The position numbers and the translations under genes were made by a program. A DNA stretch of 64,000 nt from positions 1 to 64,000 of the forward strand of contig NZ_JANJZK010000012.1 of NCBI RefSeq assembly GCF_024623185.1, read 5' to 3'. The notes under the pieces were generated by a model. The model was not told the DNA's origin and searched no databases. It was given only the letters and a program-made list of their open reading frames with translations. The stretch comes from Anaerofustis stercorihominis. Lineage in GTDB: Bacteria; Bacillota; Clostridia; Eubacteriales; Anaerofustaceae. Positions 7,493-18,400 of the stretch are shown here, in pieces; position 1 is the first letter of the stretch, and the number at the start of each line of letters is the position of its first letter.

Positions 7493-8836
7493 CTACTTAT
7501 TACTTCTTCTCCAAATGTTCATGTTTTCAGCGTCTTTTATAAGTTCATCTCTAAAATCAGGATGTGCGATACTTATGAGTGCTTCTGCTTTTTGCCATGT
7601 AGAAAGACCCTTTAAGTTGACTTTACCATATTCAGTTACTACATAATGAGTATTGGCTCTTGTATCGGTAACTACTGAACCAGGATGTAGTGTAGGAAGA
7701 ATACGAGATTTTAGTTCGCCTTGTTTATTTTTAAATGTTGAAGATAAACAGATAAAGCTCTTTCCGTCTTTTGACAGATAAGCGCCAAGAACGAAGTCAA
7801 GCTGTCCGCCTGCACCGCTTATTTGTTTTGTTCCTGATGTTTCAGAGCTGACTTGTCCGAATAAATCAATATCTACAGCATTATTTATAGATATGAAATT
7901 ATCGTGAGCAGAGATGATTCTTACATCATTTGTATAATCAACGGGAGCAGACATACATTCAGGATTGTTGTCTAAGTAATCATATAATTTATTAGTTCCC
8001 GCACCAAAAGCGTATGTTTGACGGAATCTGTTTAAGTTTTTCTTTGAACCGTTAATTTTTCCTGCATTTGCAATATCGACAAAACCGTCAACAAACATTT
8101 CTGTATGAACACCTAAATCTTTTAAATCTGATTCAGCAATCAAAGAACCTACGGCATTTGGCATACCACCTATACCAAGCTGTAAACAAGCTCCGTTTGG
8201 TATTTCTTCAACGATAAGTTTTGCTACTGTCTTATCAACTTCCGTTGCGGCACCGCCGCCGCCCATTTCTGCCATTGGAGGATTGTCTCCTTCAATTATC
8301 ATGTCGACTTTGGAAATATGAATTGCTTCTTCGTAACCGCCAAGACATCTAGGTACATTTTCATTTACTTCAACAATGACTTTTTTTGCATTTTCACATG
8401 CTGCCATTAGATGTGAGGCACTTGGTCCGAAACTAAAATATCCGTGGTTGTCCATCGGTGCAACTTGCATAACCGCAATATCTGCTCCGGGAGTATTTCC
8501 GTCTCTGTAGTATCTTGGAAGTTCGGAGTAACGAATAGGTGCATAGAATGAGAATCCTTTTGCTATAGCTTTTCTTTCTATTCCTCCCATATGCCATGAG
8601 TTCCATGTAAAATGTTCTTTTGCATTATCTACTTTAAAAATTTCAGGTTCCCACATTAAAATACCACCCCTAATATTTAAGTCTTTTAGGTTTGGCAATA
8701 TTTTTGCAAGTTCCTTATCAAATGCTACGGGAGTAGTCGTTGTCCATCCGTAGTCAATCCAATCTCCAGATTTTACTGCTTTTACCGCCTCAGCTGCGGT
8801 AACTAATTTTTGTCCGTATTCTTGTTTAAAATCCAT
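7493..8836 (-). CDS. Acetyl-CoA hydrolase/CoA-transferase (butyryl-CoA:acetate type)
   Basis: 447 residues covering the whole family I/Cat1-like CoA-transferase fold. The active-site region is [30 protein letters not shown], where the Glu of SETSG forms the covalent acyl-CoA intermediate. CoA-binding glycines occur in [11 protein letters not shown]. Enzymes of this type swap CoA between butyryl-CoA (or 4-hydroxybutyryl/crotonyl-CoA) and acetate, the last step of butyrate fermentation in anaerobes. The exact acyl donor cannot be read from sequence. A paralogue lies at 13196-14548. A possible promoter is TTGACC with TAAAAT about 40 bp before the start. Confidence 0.9.
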   Translation of the reverse strand: MDFKQEYGQKLVTAAEAVKAVKSGDWIDYGWTTTTPVAFDKELAKILPNLKDLNIRGGILMWEPEIFKVDNAKEHFTWNSWHMGGIERKAIAKGFSFYAPIRYSELPRYYRDGNTPGADIAVMQVAPMDNHGYFSFGPSASHLMAACENAKKVIVEVNENVPRCLGGYEEAIHISKVDMIIEGDNPPMAEMGGGGAATEVDKTVAKLIVEEIPNGACLQLGIGGMPNAVGSLIAESDLKDLGVHTEMFVDGFVDIANAGKINGSKKNLNRFRQTYAFGAGTNKLYDYLDNNPECMSAPVDYTNDVRIISAHDNFISINNAVDIDLFGQVSSETSGTKQISGAGGQLDFVLGAYLSKDGKSFICLSSTFKNKQGELKSRILPTLHPGSVVTDTRANTHYVVTEYGKVNLKGLSTWQKAEALISIAHPDFRDELIKDAENMNIWRRSNK

Positions 8837-8929
8837 ACTAACATCCTTTCAATTATTAAAATGTAAATATATTTTATCATTTATAAGCATTTTCGGTCAA
8901 TAGTTTATAGGTGGAAAATCAGTAAAATT

Positions 8930-9874
8930 TTACTGATTTTTTTTCATTTTGCTTGTTACCCTTATATCAGGACCAAAAAATTTTAAATATTTAAAATTGC
9001 TTACTATTCTTGAATATATTCTTGATTTGTATTTTTCTCTTATTTCATTTAAGGTAAGATTAGTTGTCATAATCATTTTTTTATTATAAGTCATTTTATA
9101 GTCTATTAACTTAAGTATTTCGTTATTCACATAATCACTCTGCGTTTCAATGCCAAGGTCATCTAAAATAAGCAGATCCACATCGAGAATTTCTTTTTTC
9201 TTTTTTTCCAAATCGGGATCATTAAAACTTTTAATTATATCTTCAAACTCTTTTGCCGTTAGGCAAATTACACTGTAACCTTTATTTAACAGCATTTTTC
9301 CCGTAGCTGCTGCCAAAAATGTTTTTCCGCTTCCTACTTTACCTGACATTAATAATCCAAGAATATTTTTTTCATCTTCAAATGTATTAATAAATTTAAG
9401 AGATTGTTCTTTGTTTTTTATTATATTCTCTCTCGGCGTTATTTGATATTTTCTTTTGTCATTGTCAAATAAGTTTTCATCAAAATTATCGAAACTTCCG
9501 TCTCTGAATAAAATACTGTTTTTCTTTTTTCTTTTTTTAAGATATTCTTTTAGGCAAGTACACATCTCATTGTTAACATAACCGCTGTCTTTACATTTTT
9601 CGCAGTCATATTTGAGACTTAAATAATCTTTATCAAAGCCTAATTTTTCAAGTTCTGTTTTTAGCTGATTGTTTAACTCTATATTTCTATTTTCAAAAAT
9701 TTCATTTGATATATCATTCATACATGCATAAAGTCCGTAAGCATTTATCTTATCAATGATAGTTTTTATTGACGGATAATTTTTACACATTATATCTATT
9801 TTATTACTTAATTCTTTTTCTTTTACTTTTCTCTTATTATTGAAATTACTTACACTGATTTCTTTATCTTCCAT
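8930..9874 (-). CDS. DnaC/DnaI-like helicase loader ATPase
   Basis: 314 residues. The N-terminal part has a zinc-binding set CEKCKDSGYVNNEMCTC as in Bacillus DnaI. The AAA+ domain follows with Walker A GKVGSGKTFLAAA, Walker B VDLLILDDLGIE and sensor-type TTNLTLNEI. It loads the replicative helicase at origins and restart sites together with DnaD/DnaB-type proteins. It begins 2 bases after the stop of the DnaD gene, so the two form an operon. IstB-type transposition helpers share the ATPase fold, but the Zn motif and DnaD neighbour favour DnaI. Confidence 0.9.
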   Translation of the reverse strand: MEDKEISVSNFNNKRKVKEKELSNKIDIMCKNYPSIKTIIDKINAYGLYACMNDISNEIFENRNIELNNQLKTELEKLGFDKDYLSLKYDCEKCKDSGYVNNEMCTCLKEYLKKRKKKNSILFRDGSFDNFDENLFDNDKRKYQITPRENIIKNKEQSLKFINTFEDEKNILGLLMSGKVGSGKTFLAAATGKMLLNKGYSVICLTAKEFEDIIKSFNDPDLEKKKKEILDVDLLILDDLGIETQSDYVNNEILKLIDYKMTYNKKMIMTTNLTLNEIREKYKSRIYSRIVSNFKYLKFFGPDIRVTSKMKKNQ

Positions 9875-9876
9875 GA

Positions 9877-10878
9877 TTATTCTCCGCTCATCATTCTTTC
9901 AATATCTTCTTCGCTGTAATATTCATAATCAAGGTCACTTTGAATAGTTTCTTTTTTACTGTTATTTTGTGTTTTTGCATATTTATTTTGTTTAGGTTTT
10001 GTATCTTTATCTGTATTTATGTACATATTATAGATTATTTTATCTACATATTTAAAGCTTGGACGATTTGTTGAGATTGTTTCGTCGCAGGCTTTTAAAA
10101 TCTGTTCCATGTTTAATTTATATTCATCAAACCATTTGTCAACCAAAGCTTCTTCCGGCTTTGTAATAAAAGAACCTCTGGTATTAAGACCAAGATATTT
10201 AAATATTTGCTGATATTCCTGATATCTTTTATCGCTTTTACTAAATTCTGTTGCAGCTTCATCAAATGTTTTAATTCCCTTTGAATAAAAATCCATAGCG
10301 ACTGCATTCCAGTATTTTCTCTGTTTTATTTTTCTTTTTATCAAACATGTATTTACTATTAATTTAACTGTTTCCGCACTGAAAGAGTATTCTTCCATCC
10401 AGTCCGAAAACATCTCCATTTCCTGATGTGAAATAGGTCTACCAAGTCCTCCTTCTTCCATTGGAGCTTCAAATTCCTGACTTAAATCTTCGAAAAGATT
10501 TTGTTTTTTAGCATTATATTCTATAGTTTCGGAGTATGAACCATTTTTTTTGAATTTTTCCGGAGTAAATATCATTGTGGAAATATTTTTGTATTGTATC
10601 ACATAATTTCTTTTGTCGGTATGCATAAATGTGATAACTTGTTTTTCGTGCCAGTATCTAAATGCTTTTACGACATCGGCTTCGCTCATTCCCAAAGTAT
10701 TTGCTATTTTTCTGTTTGAAGGCATATCCTCAATAGAATTTTGAGTACACTTTAGTCCGTAAAGATATACTTTGACATAATCCCCCCTTGCCATAGGCAT
10801 AAAGTGATTGATAAACATATTCTCTACTATTGTTACTCCGATATCATCATTATTATTTACAAGTTCAAATCTATTCAT
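9877..10878 (-). CDS. dnaD: DnaD-domain replication initiation protein
   Basis: 333 residues. A winged-helix region (about 35-100, including SNRKIANTLGMSEADVVKAFRYWHEKQVI) is followed by two DnaD-like segments, the second with RPSFKYVDKIIYNMYI, the typical YxxxI tail of DnaD domains. The polar C-terminus (KDTKPKQNKYAKTQNNSKK) is probably unstructured. In Firmicutes such proteins remodel DNA and help DnaI load helicase. Its coupling with the adjacent DnaI-like gene supports a primosome role. It is transcribed divergently from yhaM with about 100 bp between. Confidence 0.9.
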   Translation of the reverse strand: MNRFELVNNNDDIGVTIVENMFINHFMPMARGDYVKVYLYGLKCTQNSIEDMPSNRKIANTLGMSEADVVKAFRYWHEKQVITFMHTDKRNYVIQYKNISTMIFTPEKFKKNGSYSETIEYNAKKQNLFEDLSQEFEAPMEEGGLGRPISHQEMEMFSDWMEEYSFSAETVKLIVNTCLIKRKIKQRKYWNAVAMDFYSKGIKTFDEAATEFSKSDKRYQEYQQIFKYLGLNTRGSFITKPEEALVDKWFDEYKLNMEQILKACDETISTNRPSFKYVDKIIYNMYINTDKDTKPKQNKYAKTQNNSKKETIQSDLDYEYYSEEDIERMMSGE

Positions 10879-10977
10879 TAAAATTTCTCCAAAATAAAGT
10901 AAAACAATTATAGCATATTTTGTAACTTTAGTGTAGAATATATATTGTTATTGTATTTTATTTTTATGAGGTAGAAA

Positions 10978-11931
10978 ATGATTAATGAACTTAAAGTTTC
11001 CGATAAGGTCTTTGACAATTTCTTATTAAAAGGTGTCACTTTACGTAGGGCTAGAAACGGAAAAGACTATTTGGATATAATATTAAAAGATAAAAGCGGA
11101 GAGATCCCTGCAAAGCTATGGAATGTAGATCCTACTATGAAAGACGTTTTTTCGGTAGGAGATACGGTTAAAGTCGGAGGAGAAGTAGACAGTTTTGGTT
11201 CTAATCCACAGGTTAAAATCGAGAGTATTGAAAAGGTAGAGCTAAATGATGAAGATATGGCTAAGCTCGTTGAAACAGCTCCTTTGAATTCTGATAAAAT
11301 GTATGACGATATAATCGATACAATAGAGAATATAAAAAATGAAGATATTAAAATAATTACCAAAACGCTTACGGAAAAATATAAAGATAAATTTAAGAGT
11401 TATCCCGCAGCAAAATCTTTTCATCACGCTATGAAGAGCGGGCTTATGTATCATACATATACTATGCTTACGAATGCAAAGAAACTTACAGATACATATA
11501 AATTTTTAAATAAAGATTTGGTATTTGCGGGAGTTATCTTACATGATATATGTAAGACTGAAGAAATGGAGTGTAATGATATAGGTGTTGTCGAGTCATA
11601 CAGTACTGACGGACAGTTGCTTGGACATATAATTCAGTGTGTATGTGAGATAGACAATGTAAGCAGGACATTGAGTATAAACAGTGAAGTCCCTTCACTA
11701 TTAAAGCATATGATACTGTCTCATCACTATCATCCGGAATTCGGTTCTCCGAAATATCCTATGATACCCGAAGCTGAAATACTACATTACTTAGATATTC
11801 TAGATTCAAGGATGAATCAAATGGAAACTGCATTTAATAACACAAATGAAAATGAATTTTCAAGCAGAGTAAGAATGCTTGATAACAGAAATATTTATCA
11901 CTATACACTTGATAATAAGGAGGAAGATTAA
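10978..11931 (+). CDS. yhaM: 3'-5' exoribonuclease YhaM
   Basis: 317 residues in the YhaM order: an N-terminal OB fold (about residues 1-90, DKVFDNFLLKGVTLRRARNGKDYLDIILKDKSGEIPAKLW), then an HD domain with SFHHAMKSGLMYHTYTM, VILHDICKTEE and HHYHPEFGSPKYP. The His/Asp residues bind the two metals for 3'-5' degradation of RNA and single-stranded DNA. It is cytosolic. Its start follows TATGAGGTAG. The membrane protein gene after it starts 2 bases beyond the stop, so both probably share a transcript. Confidence 0.92.
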   Translation: MINELKVSDKVFDNFLLKGVTLRRARNGKDYLDIILKDKSGEIPAKLWNVDPTMKDVFSVGDTVKVGGEVDSFGSNPQVKIESIEKVELNDEDMAKLVETAPLNSDKMYDDIIDTIENIKNEDIKIITKTLTEKYKDKFKSYPAAKSFHHAMKSGLMYHTYTMLTNAKKLTDTYKFLNKDLVFAGVILHDICKTEEMECNDIGVVESYSTDGQLLGHIIQCVCEIDNVSRTLSINSEVPSLLKHMILSHHYHPEFGSPKYPMIPEAEILHYLDILDSRMNQMETAFNNTNENEFSSRVRMLDNRNIYHYTLDNKEED

Positions 11932-11933
11932 TT

Positions 11934-12527
11934 ATGACTGTACAAATGAGTGCACTTTTAGTAGTATTCATGATTGGATATTTCGGAATGCTTGCAATTA
12001 AGCTCGGAGGTTATATTAAAAATAATAAGAAGCTGGGGAAAATGGTTTATGAGGCTCCAAAGGGGCTTGAAAACACTGATTTTAAACAACAATTATTATA
12101 TTTGATTTTAATCATAGCAGGTATATTAGTTTTGGATTTCTTGCATTTTTTAAATGAGACCTTATTTTTCTATTTGATAGGAATTATAGGTGTCTATTTT
12201 GGATTTGCTACATATTCGCTGTTCATGTGCGTTTTAGGCGGCAGAGGTATGTACGAATGGGGAGTTCGTACAATGACAGGTGCACTTACATATGATAATA
12301 TGGATTCTTATGAAATCGAACAAAGAAAGAAACATAAAGGTCTTATCGTAAAATATAAACCTAAGTCAGGGTTTTTAAATGCTACACAAATAATGTTTAT
12401 AGATTATGACGATAAGGACGAAATAAATAGGATTTCAAGACTTAATGTCGGAAAAGAAAAGGGTAAATCTGCATATGCTTATGCACCGACACCAAACAAG
12501 AAAAAAAGAGGAAAACGTAAAAAATAA
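11934..12527 (+). CDS. Membrane protein of unknown function
   Basis: 197 residues with three predicted membrane helices at about 5-25, 52-72 and 77-105. A cytosolic tail follows, with GRGMYEWGVRTMTGALTYDNMDSYEIEQRKKHKGLIVKYKPKSGFLNATQIMFI. The extreme C-terminus is very basic (KKKRGKRKK). The tail resembles a small folded beta domain of the DUF5673 kind, but I am not certain. The start has AAGGAGGAAG before it, overlapping the yhaM end, so the two are co-translated. Confidence 0.7.
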   Translation: MTVQMSALLVVFMIGYFGMLAIKLGGYIKNNKKLGKMVYEAPKGLENTDFKQQLLYLILIIAGILVLDFLHFLNETLFFYLIGIIGVYFGFATYSLFMCVLGGRGMYEWGVRTMTGALTYDNMDSYEIEQRKKHKGLIVKYKPKSGFLNATQIMFIDYDDKDEINRISRLNVGKEKGKSAYAYAPTPNKKKRGKRKK

Positions 12528-12550
12528 AGACTGCCATGCAGTCTTTTTAT
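12526..12550 (+). terminator. Intrinsic terminator of yhaM operon
   Basis: Stem AAAGACTGC/GCAGTCTTT with a 3-base loop, followed by TTATTTTG. Confidence 0.88.
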
Positions 12551-12578
12551 TTTGTCTTTTATGGGAAAGATTGTCTTG

Positions 12579-12602
12579 AGCTGCGAGATTTCGCACCCCG
12601 CA
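12579..12602. repeat. Dispersed GC-rich repeat, copy 1
   Basis: On the minus strand this reads TGCGGGGTGCGAAATCTCGC. It shares the pattern GCGGGGyGCGrAATCTsnGC with 45605-45644 and 60983-61023. All three are intergenic, next to terminators, in an otherwise AT-rich sequence. Confidence 0.55.
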
Positions 12603-12608
12603 ATATAC

Positions 12609-13030
12609 TTATTCCAGTATTTTAAAAAGTGCTAAAACTTTTTCATACTGAGAAAAATCACTAGGTAAGATTATTGCATATCCGTTTACAACCTTAACCT
12701 TTTCTGTTATATCGCTTCCAAGTGATTCCATTGTAAGTTTCCCGTCTTTTTCTGCGTTTTTATATTGATCACTGTCTTTATCAAACGCATATAATTCAAG
12801 TGTTTTACCGTCTGCAGATAATTTATATCCCGATTTTGCACCTACAAGTTCAAACATTGTTTCTTCCTCTGTTGCTTTAATCCCTATATTTGCTATTTCT
12901 GTCTTAATTCCTCTGCTGTGATTGGATTTTCCTTAGGCTGATCACTATCTGTATTACTGCCGCCGCAGGCTACAAAAGAAACCGCCATAAGACCGATTAA
13001 AAGTACTGCTATGATTTTTTTTAACTTCAT
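12609..13030 (-). pseudogene. Frameshifted small lipoprotein gene
   Basis: A good start at 13030 (AGGAGGGGAAATC before ATG) encodes MKLKKIIAVLLIGLMAVSFVACGG, a signal peptide with lipobox cysteine, then a Ser/Asp-rich linker and PITAEE, but the frame ends at a TAG at 12893-12895. The +/-1 frame continues without a break as IKTEIANIGIKATEEETMFELVGAKSGYKLSADG to a stop at 12609. One base lost or gained near 12897-12910 therefore splits a single lipoprotein of about 139 residues. The mature part resembles small secreted domains that follow DUF-type lipoproteins; no function is assigned. A sequencing error could also explain it. Confidence 0.75.
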
Positions 13031-13106
13031 GATTTCCCCTCCTAAATGAGACTATATATTTAGGATAATTTAGTATAAATGTAAATATTTTGACTTGTTT
13101 TTAACA

Positions 13107-13135
13107 TTGACAGAAAACGTTTTCTAAGGTAATAT
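13107..13135 (+). promoter_or_regulatory. Promoter with embedded cre-like operator
   Basis: TTGACA (13107-13112), a 17-bp spacer and TAATAT (13130-13135) form a strong promoter for the CoA-transferase/crotonase genes. A perfect 14-bp palindrome AGAAAACGTTTTCT (13112-13125) fills the spacer. Its ACGT centre with flanking AAA/TTT resembles catabolite-responsive elements bound by CcpA or another LacI-family repressor. Binding there would block polymerase. Confidence 0.8.
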
Positions 13136-13195
13136 ATAAGTATAAATATAATGTTTTTTGAACGGATAATCGACTGATGAAAGGAAGTGTATATT

Positions 13196-14548
13196 ATGGA
13201 TTATCAAGCTAAATATAAGGAAAAGCTTACTACTGCAAAAGAGGCGGTAAAGGTAGTAAAATCGGGGGACTGGGTAGATTACAGTTTTTGTGCAAATCAT
13301 CCTGTAGACTTGGATAAGGCTCTTGCCGAAAGGATGAAGGAAGATTCTTCTCTAAGAGATTTAAAATTCAGAGGTGGGATAGCATTATGGCAGCCGGAAG
13401 TAACAAAGCTTGAAGATGCACCCGGAAGACTTATTTGGAATTCCATACATACGACGGGGATCGAAAGGAAACTTATTAATTCCGGAATTTGTTATTATGT
13501 ACCTATTCGTTATTCCGAAGTACCTCGTTATTACAGGGAAAATATCAAGCATGTCGACGTAGCTTTTATTCAAGTCGCACCTATGGATAAACATGGGTTC
13601 TTTAACTTTGGTCTTTCTGCCTCTCATTTGGCTGCACTTTGTGAGATTTCCGATACCGTTGTTGTTGAGGTTAATGAAAATATGCCGGTTTGTCTGGGAG
13701 GTTTTGAAGTAGGAGTACATATTGACGATGTCGATATGGTAGTTGAAAGTTCGAACAGACCTATGGCAGAAATGCCTTCAGGTAAAACAAGCGAAATAGA
13801 TGAAGCCGTTGCCGAATTGATTGTTCCCGAGATACCTGACGGAGCATGTTTGCAGCTTGGTATAGGGGGTATGCCTAATGCAGTAGGTTCTTTGATTGCA
13901 AAATCTGATTTAAAGGATCTTGGCGTTCATACAGAAATGTATGTTGACTCATTTGTTGATATAACTATGGCAGGAAAGATAACAGGTAAGAGAAAAAGTA
14001 TAGACAAAGGACGTCAGGTGTTTACTTTCGGAGCAGGAACACAAAAGCTTTATGATTTTGTGGATGCTAATCCGAGCATTATGGCGGCGCCTGTAGATTA
14101 TGTAAATGATATCAATGTGATTGCAGGTTTAGATAATTTTATATCTATTAATAATACTGTTGAAGTAGACTTGTTCGGACAGGTTGCTTCCGAAACAGGG
14201 GGGACTCGTCATATAAGCGGTGCCGGAGGACAGCTCGACTTTGTTCTCGGTGCATATAAATCTAAAGGCGGTAAGAGCTTTATTTGCTGTTCTTCCACTG
14301 TTCCTACAAAAGACGGTTCACTTAAGAGCAGAATAAAACCTTGCATTACCGAAGGAGGTATAATTACGGCTACAAGAGCCAATACTCAGTATCTTGTTAC
14401 GGAATACGGATTAGTTAACCTCAAAGGAGCTTCAACATGGGAAAGAGCAGAAAAAATTATTTCGGTTTCTCATCCTGACCTTAGAGACGAACTTATTAAA
14501 GAAGCTGACGAAATGCATATCTGGAACAGAACTAATAAACGTGTTTAA
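13196..14548 (+). CDS. Acetyl-CoA hydrolase/CoA-transferase paralogue
   Basis: 450 residues from the chosen ATG, preceded by AAAGGAAG; a GTG nine bases upstream is less likely. It is collinear with the enzyme at 7493-8836 and has the same active-site segment ([33 protein letters not shown]), with SETGG in place of SETSG. It exchanges CoA between an acyl-CoA and acetate or a similar acid. It is followed after about 40 bp by a crotonase, so the pair probably acts in acyl-CoA fermentation. The promoter carries a cre-like operator, which suggests control by carbon supply. Confidence 0.9.
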   Translation: MDYQAKYKEKLTTAKEAVKVVKSGDWVDYSFCANHPVDLDKALAERMKEDSSLRDLKFRGGIALWQPEVTKLEDAPGRLIWNSIHTTGIERKLINSGICYYVPIRYSEVPRYYRENIKHVDVAFIQVAPMDKHGFFNFGLSASHLAALCEISDTVVVEVNENMPVCLGGFEVGVHIDDVDMVVESSNRPMAEMPSGKTSEIDEAVAELIVPEIPDGACLQLGIGGMPNAVGSLIAKSDLKDLGVHTEMYVDSFVDITMAGKITGKRKSIDKGRQVFTFGAGTQKLYDFVDANPSIMAAPVDYVNDINVIAGLDNFISINNTVEVDLFGQVASETGGTRHISGAGGQLDFVLGAYKSKGGKSFICCSSTVPTKDGSLKSRIKPCITEGGIITATRANTQYLVTEYGLVNLKGASTWERAEKIISVSHPDLRDELIKEADEMHIWNRTNKRV

Positions 14549-14591
14549 TAATTAGTATATACTATTAAACAATTTGAAAGAGAGAAAAAAT

Positions 14592-15386
14592 ATGGAATAT
14601 AAGAAAAATATTTATACTGTGGAAGATGGTATTGCTACGATTACAATGAATTATCCCGATAACTTAAATGCAATAGATATGGATATGGCAGAGGAGCTGC
14701 TTGATATACTGGACAAATGTGAAAATGATCCAAATGTAAAAGTTGTTATTTTGAAAAGCGGAGGAAAAGCATTTTCAGCGGGAGGGGATATAGGATATTT
14801 CTATAAAAATATTAAAGCCGGCGGAGATATAAATATGGACGATTTGATTGAGAGAGCCGGATATGTATCCTTGAATATAAAGAAAATGAGCAAGATAGTA
14901 ATTACATCTGTTATCGGTGCTGCAGCAGGTGCAGGAGCAAACCTTGCATTATCCGGAGATTTTGTCGTTTGTGCGGATAATGTTAAGTTCATACAGGCTT
15001 TCATTAATCTGGGTTTGGTGCCTGATACCGGAGGGACTTATTTATTAAGTAAATCTATTGGTATAGCAAAAGCATTTGAGCTTTGTGCTACCGGAAAGCC
15101 TTTGGGAGCTGTAGAAGCTATGGAACTTGGAATTGTAAACAAGGTATGTTCTAAAGATGAGCTTGAAGAAACTACAATGGCTTTGGCTAAGAAAATTACC
15201 GAGGGTCCTTTGATTGCTTATAAAAACCTCAAAAAACAATTTTTTGAAGCAAACTATACAGATTATGAAAAATATTTAAAAGACGGCGAGGTTCCTACTC
15301 AGAGAGAATGTATAGCCTCCGAAGATTTTAAAGAAGGTGTATGTGCATTTATAGAAAAACGAAAAGCCGATTTTAAAGGTGAATGA
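14592..15386 (+). CDS. Enoyl-CoA hydratase/isomerase family protein
   Basis: 264 residues with the crotonase fold. The CoA/oxyanion-hole segments are KAFSAGGDIGYF and GAAAGAGANLALSGDFVVCAD. The two glutamates used by hydratases are absent: the first position is Ala/Asn in AGAGANLAL, the second falls in FIQAFINLG. The segment GLVPDTGGTYLL with an Asp is the pattern of PaaG-type and other enoyl-CoA isomerases. So an isomerase role is more likely than hydration; this is inference. The start at 14592 follows GAAAGAGAG. It is probably co-transcribed with the upstream CoA-transferase. Confidence 0.85.
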   Translation: MEYKKNIYTVEDGIATITMNYPDNLNAIDMDMAEELLDILDKCENDPNVKVVILKSGGKAFSAGGDIGYFYKNIKAGGDINMDDLIERAGYVSLNIKKMSKIVITSVIGAAAGAGANLALSGDFVVCADNVKFIQAFINLGLVPDTGGTYLLSKSIGIAKAFELCATGKPLGAVEAMELGIVNKVCSKDELEETTMALAKKITEGPLIAYKNLKKQFFEANYTDYEKYLKDGEVPTQRECIASEDFKEGVCAFIEKRKADFKGE

Positions 15387-15410
15387 TTAAATAATTTTTA
15401 CTGCATAAAA

Positions 15411-15435
15411 AAAGACCTCTAAATCAGAGGTCTTT
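15411..15435. terminator. Bidirectional terminator
   Basis: AAAGACCTCT/AGAGGTCTTT stem with a 5-base loop, flanked by A-run and T-run. It lies between the convergent crotonase and surface-protein genes. Confidence 0.9.
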
Positions 15436-15439
15436 TTAA

Positions 15440-18400
15440 TTAATTATATTTTTTTGCTTTTTGTATCAATATTATCAAGCCTGTCAATGTAAAAATAGAT
15501 AAGACTATCCAAATACCTAAATGATTGGTATCATTTGTATTTACCGTTGTAATATTATTTTTATTATTGTTTTTTCTGTTTTCCGATGTACCTGTACTAT
15601 TATCATTTGGTTTTGTTGTTATCTGATTGTTATCACTTAATGATTTCCAGCCGGCATATAGAGTTATATTTTTTGTCACCTTATCTTTTTCAAAGTCCCA
15701 TAGTCTACTACATTGTTTATCTATGTACCAACCTTTAAATTTATGGTTCTTTTTAGTCGGATCTTTAGGTATGGTAACCACTCCATTTTCTTCTACTTCC
15801 TGCGGTTCGATAAAGCTTCCGCCCATAGTATCGAATTTTACGGTATATGATACGATAGGTTTTGTACCGCTTACTTTGTATACCATTGTGTAAGTTGAAA
15901 ATTTATTTGTGGATATTGTTACGGTTTCATTGATATTATCTTTATCACTTAATAATATAGAACTATAGGTACCATTTTCAAAATGTGTATGTATCATAGC
16001 ATATGTGTAGATTAAATTATCTTTTGGTTTTAATTCATCAGGTATTTTAAAAGTTAAATCTACACTTTGAGGCATTTTTGTAATTTTCTCTGTTGCAATA
16101 GGGATACTGTCGTCTTTATTTTGATATTTTTCTTTTGTTACATCTACAATAAAATGTTTTCCTATATTATGATCCGATAATACATTATTGATTTTTTCTT
16201 GTTCTTCGTCTTTAGGTTTTTCGATATCATTGATTTCAATGACGATTTTTAATAGCTGCGTATTATTTTCTTTTACTTCCTTTATATCATTTTCATCTAA
16301 AGAGTATAGGAAACGTTTCTTTTGCTCTTCATCTATATTTACTATATCGTTTCCTCCTGTTTGTATCTTGATCGCAAGTTCAACTTCTATTTGAGGGATC
16401 TTTGATAAACTCTCATGAAGATTATCTGTGCTGTCTACATCTACTTTTTTCTTTTCTTCTTCACTAAGGGCTTCATAATCCAGTTTTGCATCAAGTATCT
16501 TGTCAATTTCCTCATCTTTTGGAGGTGTTGTTTCCTCTACTTTAGGCAGATTATTTATTATATCCTCCATTGTGTCTTTATCCAAAGGTTTAAATGACAC
16601 TTCTATCGATGTGGTAATATCTGCTGTTAATGTATATATACTGCTTCTTAAATCATCATGTTTTTTTATATCATTTTTGACACTGACTCCGCCTACTTTA
16701 ACATCATCTATTTGATATCCGTAATCCGGAGTAAAAGTGAAGTCCGTCGGTTCACCTTTACCTATCATTGTCTTTCCGCCGGGAGTTATAGTTCCATTGT
16801 TTGGAGTGTTAATATTTATTATGATTCCTTCTTTTAATATCCATACAGCTTTATCGCTTCCGACTTCTTTTTTGAGATAGTATTTATAATCCGGGTCGGT
16901 GAAATTAACTTTTCCCGTACTGGATTTATCGAATTCAAAAAACTCTATATCTTTATCCAGTGTTCCTGTAGTGTTTAATGTTAAGTTTCCGTCAAGTTTT
17001 CCACTGCCTGTTATTTTTCCTCCGCTAGGTATGGTTATTGTTCCATTTCCTGTTAAATTGCCTTTTATAGGAGTATTTTGAACAGATTTTGTAATTAAAC
17101 TACCTTCTTTTTCAATATCTATATCATTTATATTCATTAAGTGGTACGGAGAGTCTGTGCCTGTATAAGTAAGTGTTAATTCTGCGTTATTATTTATTTT
17201 TACATTAGTTTGTTTTGTGTTATCGGTAGAGTAAATTCCGGTTGTGTATGTACTGGTTTTGGTTTCTATTTCATTTCCTGCTTCGACCAATACTCTTCCT
17301 GCCGAACATGTTGTGCCGTTTTGGTATGAGAATATATATTTACTGTTTGTTGTTGAACCGAGAAGAGATATAATCGAATCATTTTTTATTGAGCTATGAT
17401 TTGAACCCAAAGCATAAATATTTGCGTTAATAGTACTATCTTTTATGTTTAGTCTGGCATTTTTTTCTATATCGCAGTAATTAACACCTCCGGTATATAT
17501 GCCTTCATTTACTTGCGAGTTTTTTATGGTTGTATCTACATTACCTGATATATTTGCTTTTCCCGGGTCGTTTTCATTGTAGGAATAAGAAGCACTTCCC
17601 GGATATACACCTTTGATATCTAAATTAGATAAATTATGAGTTATATTGCCATCAATATTTACATTACCGTTGGCAGCGTAAAGTCTTCCTCCTCCTAAGA
17701 AATAATTTATATTTCCTCCTTTTAAATTCGTATTTATATTTCCCGTTATTTTAATTTCACTTTTATTCATATTATTTTGAATATATCCACCACATATAAA
17801 TTGATTTGCCTTAAGTCCGTCTTCAGCAGTTATCACTATTGCGTCTTTTGAATTATTGTTTCCAATATTAGCTTTTCCCGAACCTGCATTTATAAAGCTT
17901 CCGCCGTATAACCATTTTCCGTCAAAGTTATTATTTTTGCCATATTTAATATTAATACTTTCTTTAACATCTGTACTGGCATTTATAGCTTCATTAATAT
18001 ATCCTCCTCCAATTATGTTCCCTGAAGCTAAGTTTATATTATCTCCGAATTCTAGGTTTGTGCTTCCTACATTTGCAGAAGAATTTTTACAGCTTGATGT
18101 TCTTAATACTCCGCCGGCACATATACCTCTTTGGAAATTTAGGTTATCTTCCAATTTTATACCGGTACTTCCTTTTACATCAACATTTGCATTAGGCTGT
18201 TCTGTATATCCTCCTCCAATGATATTCAGACCGGTAGTGCTGCCGCTTATTAATGTTGTTCCTTCGTGTATAGTAATATCAGTGCTTCCTACGGTAGCCT
18301 CTGATTTGGAACCTTCCGGTGTATATTCACATAAACCTCCTCCTATTATCAGGTTTACGTTTTCGTATTTAGCTATTTGATTATCTATCTTGTATAAATC

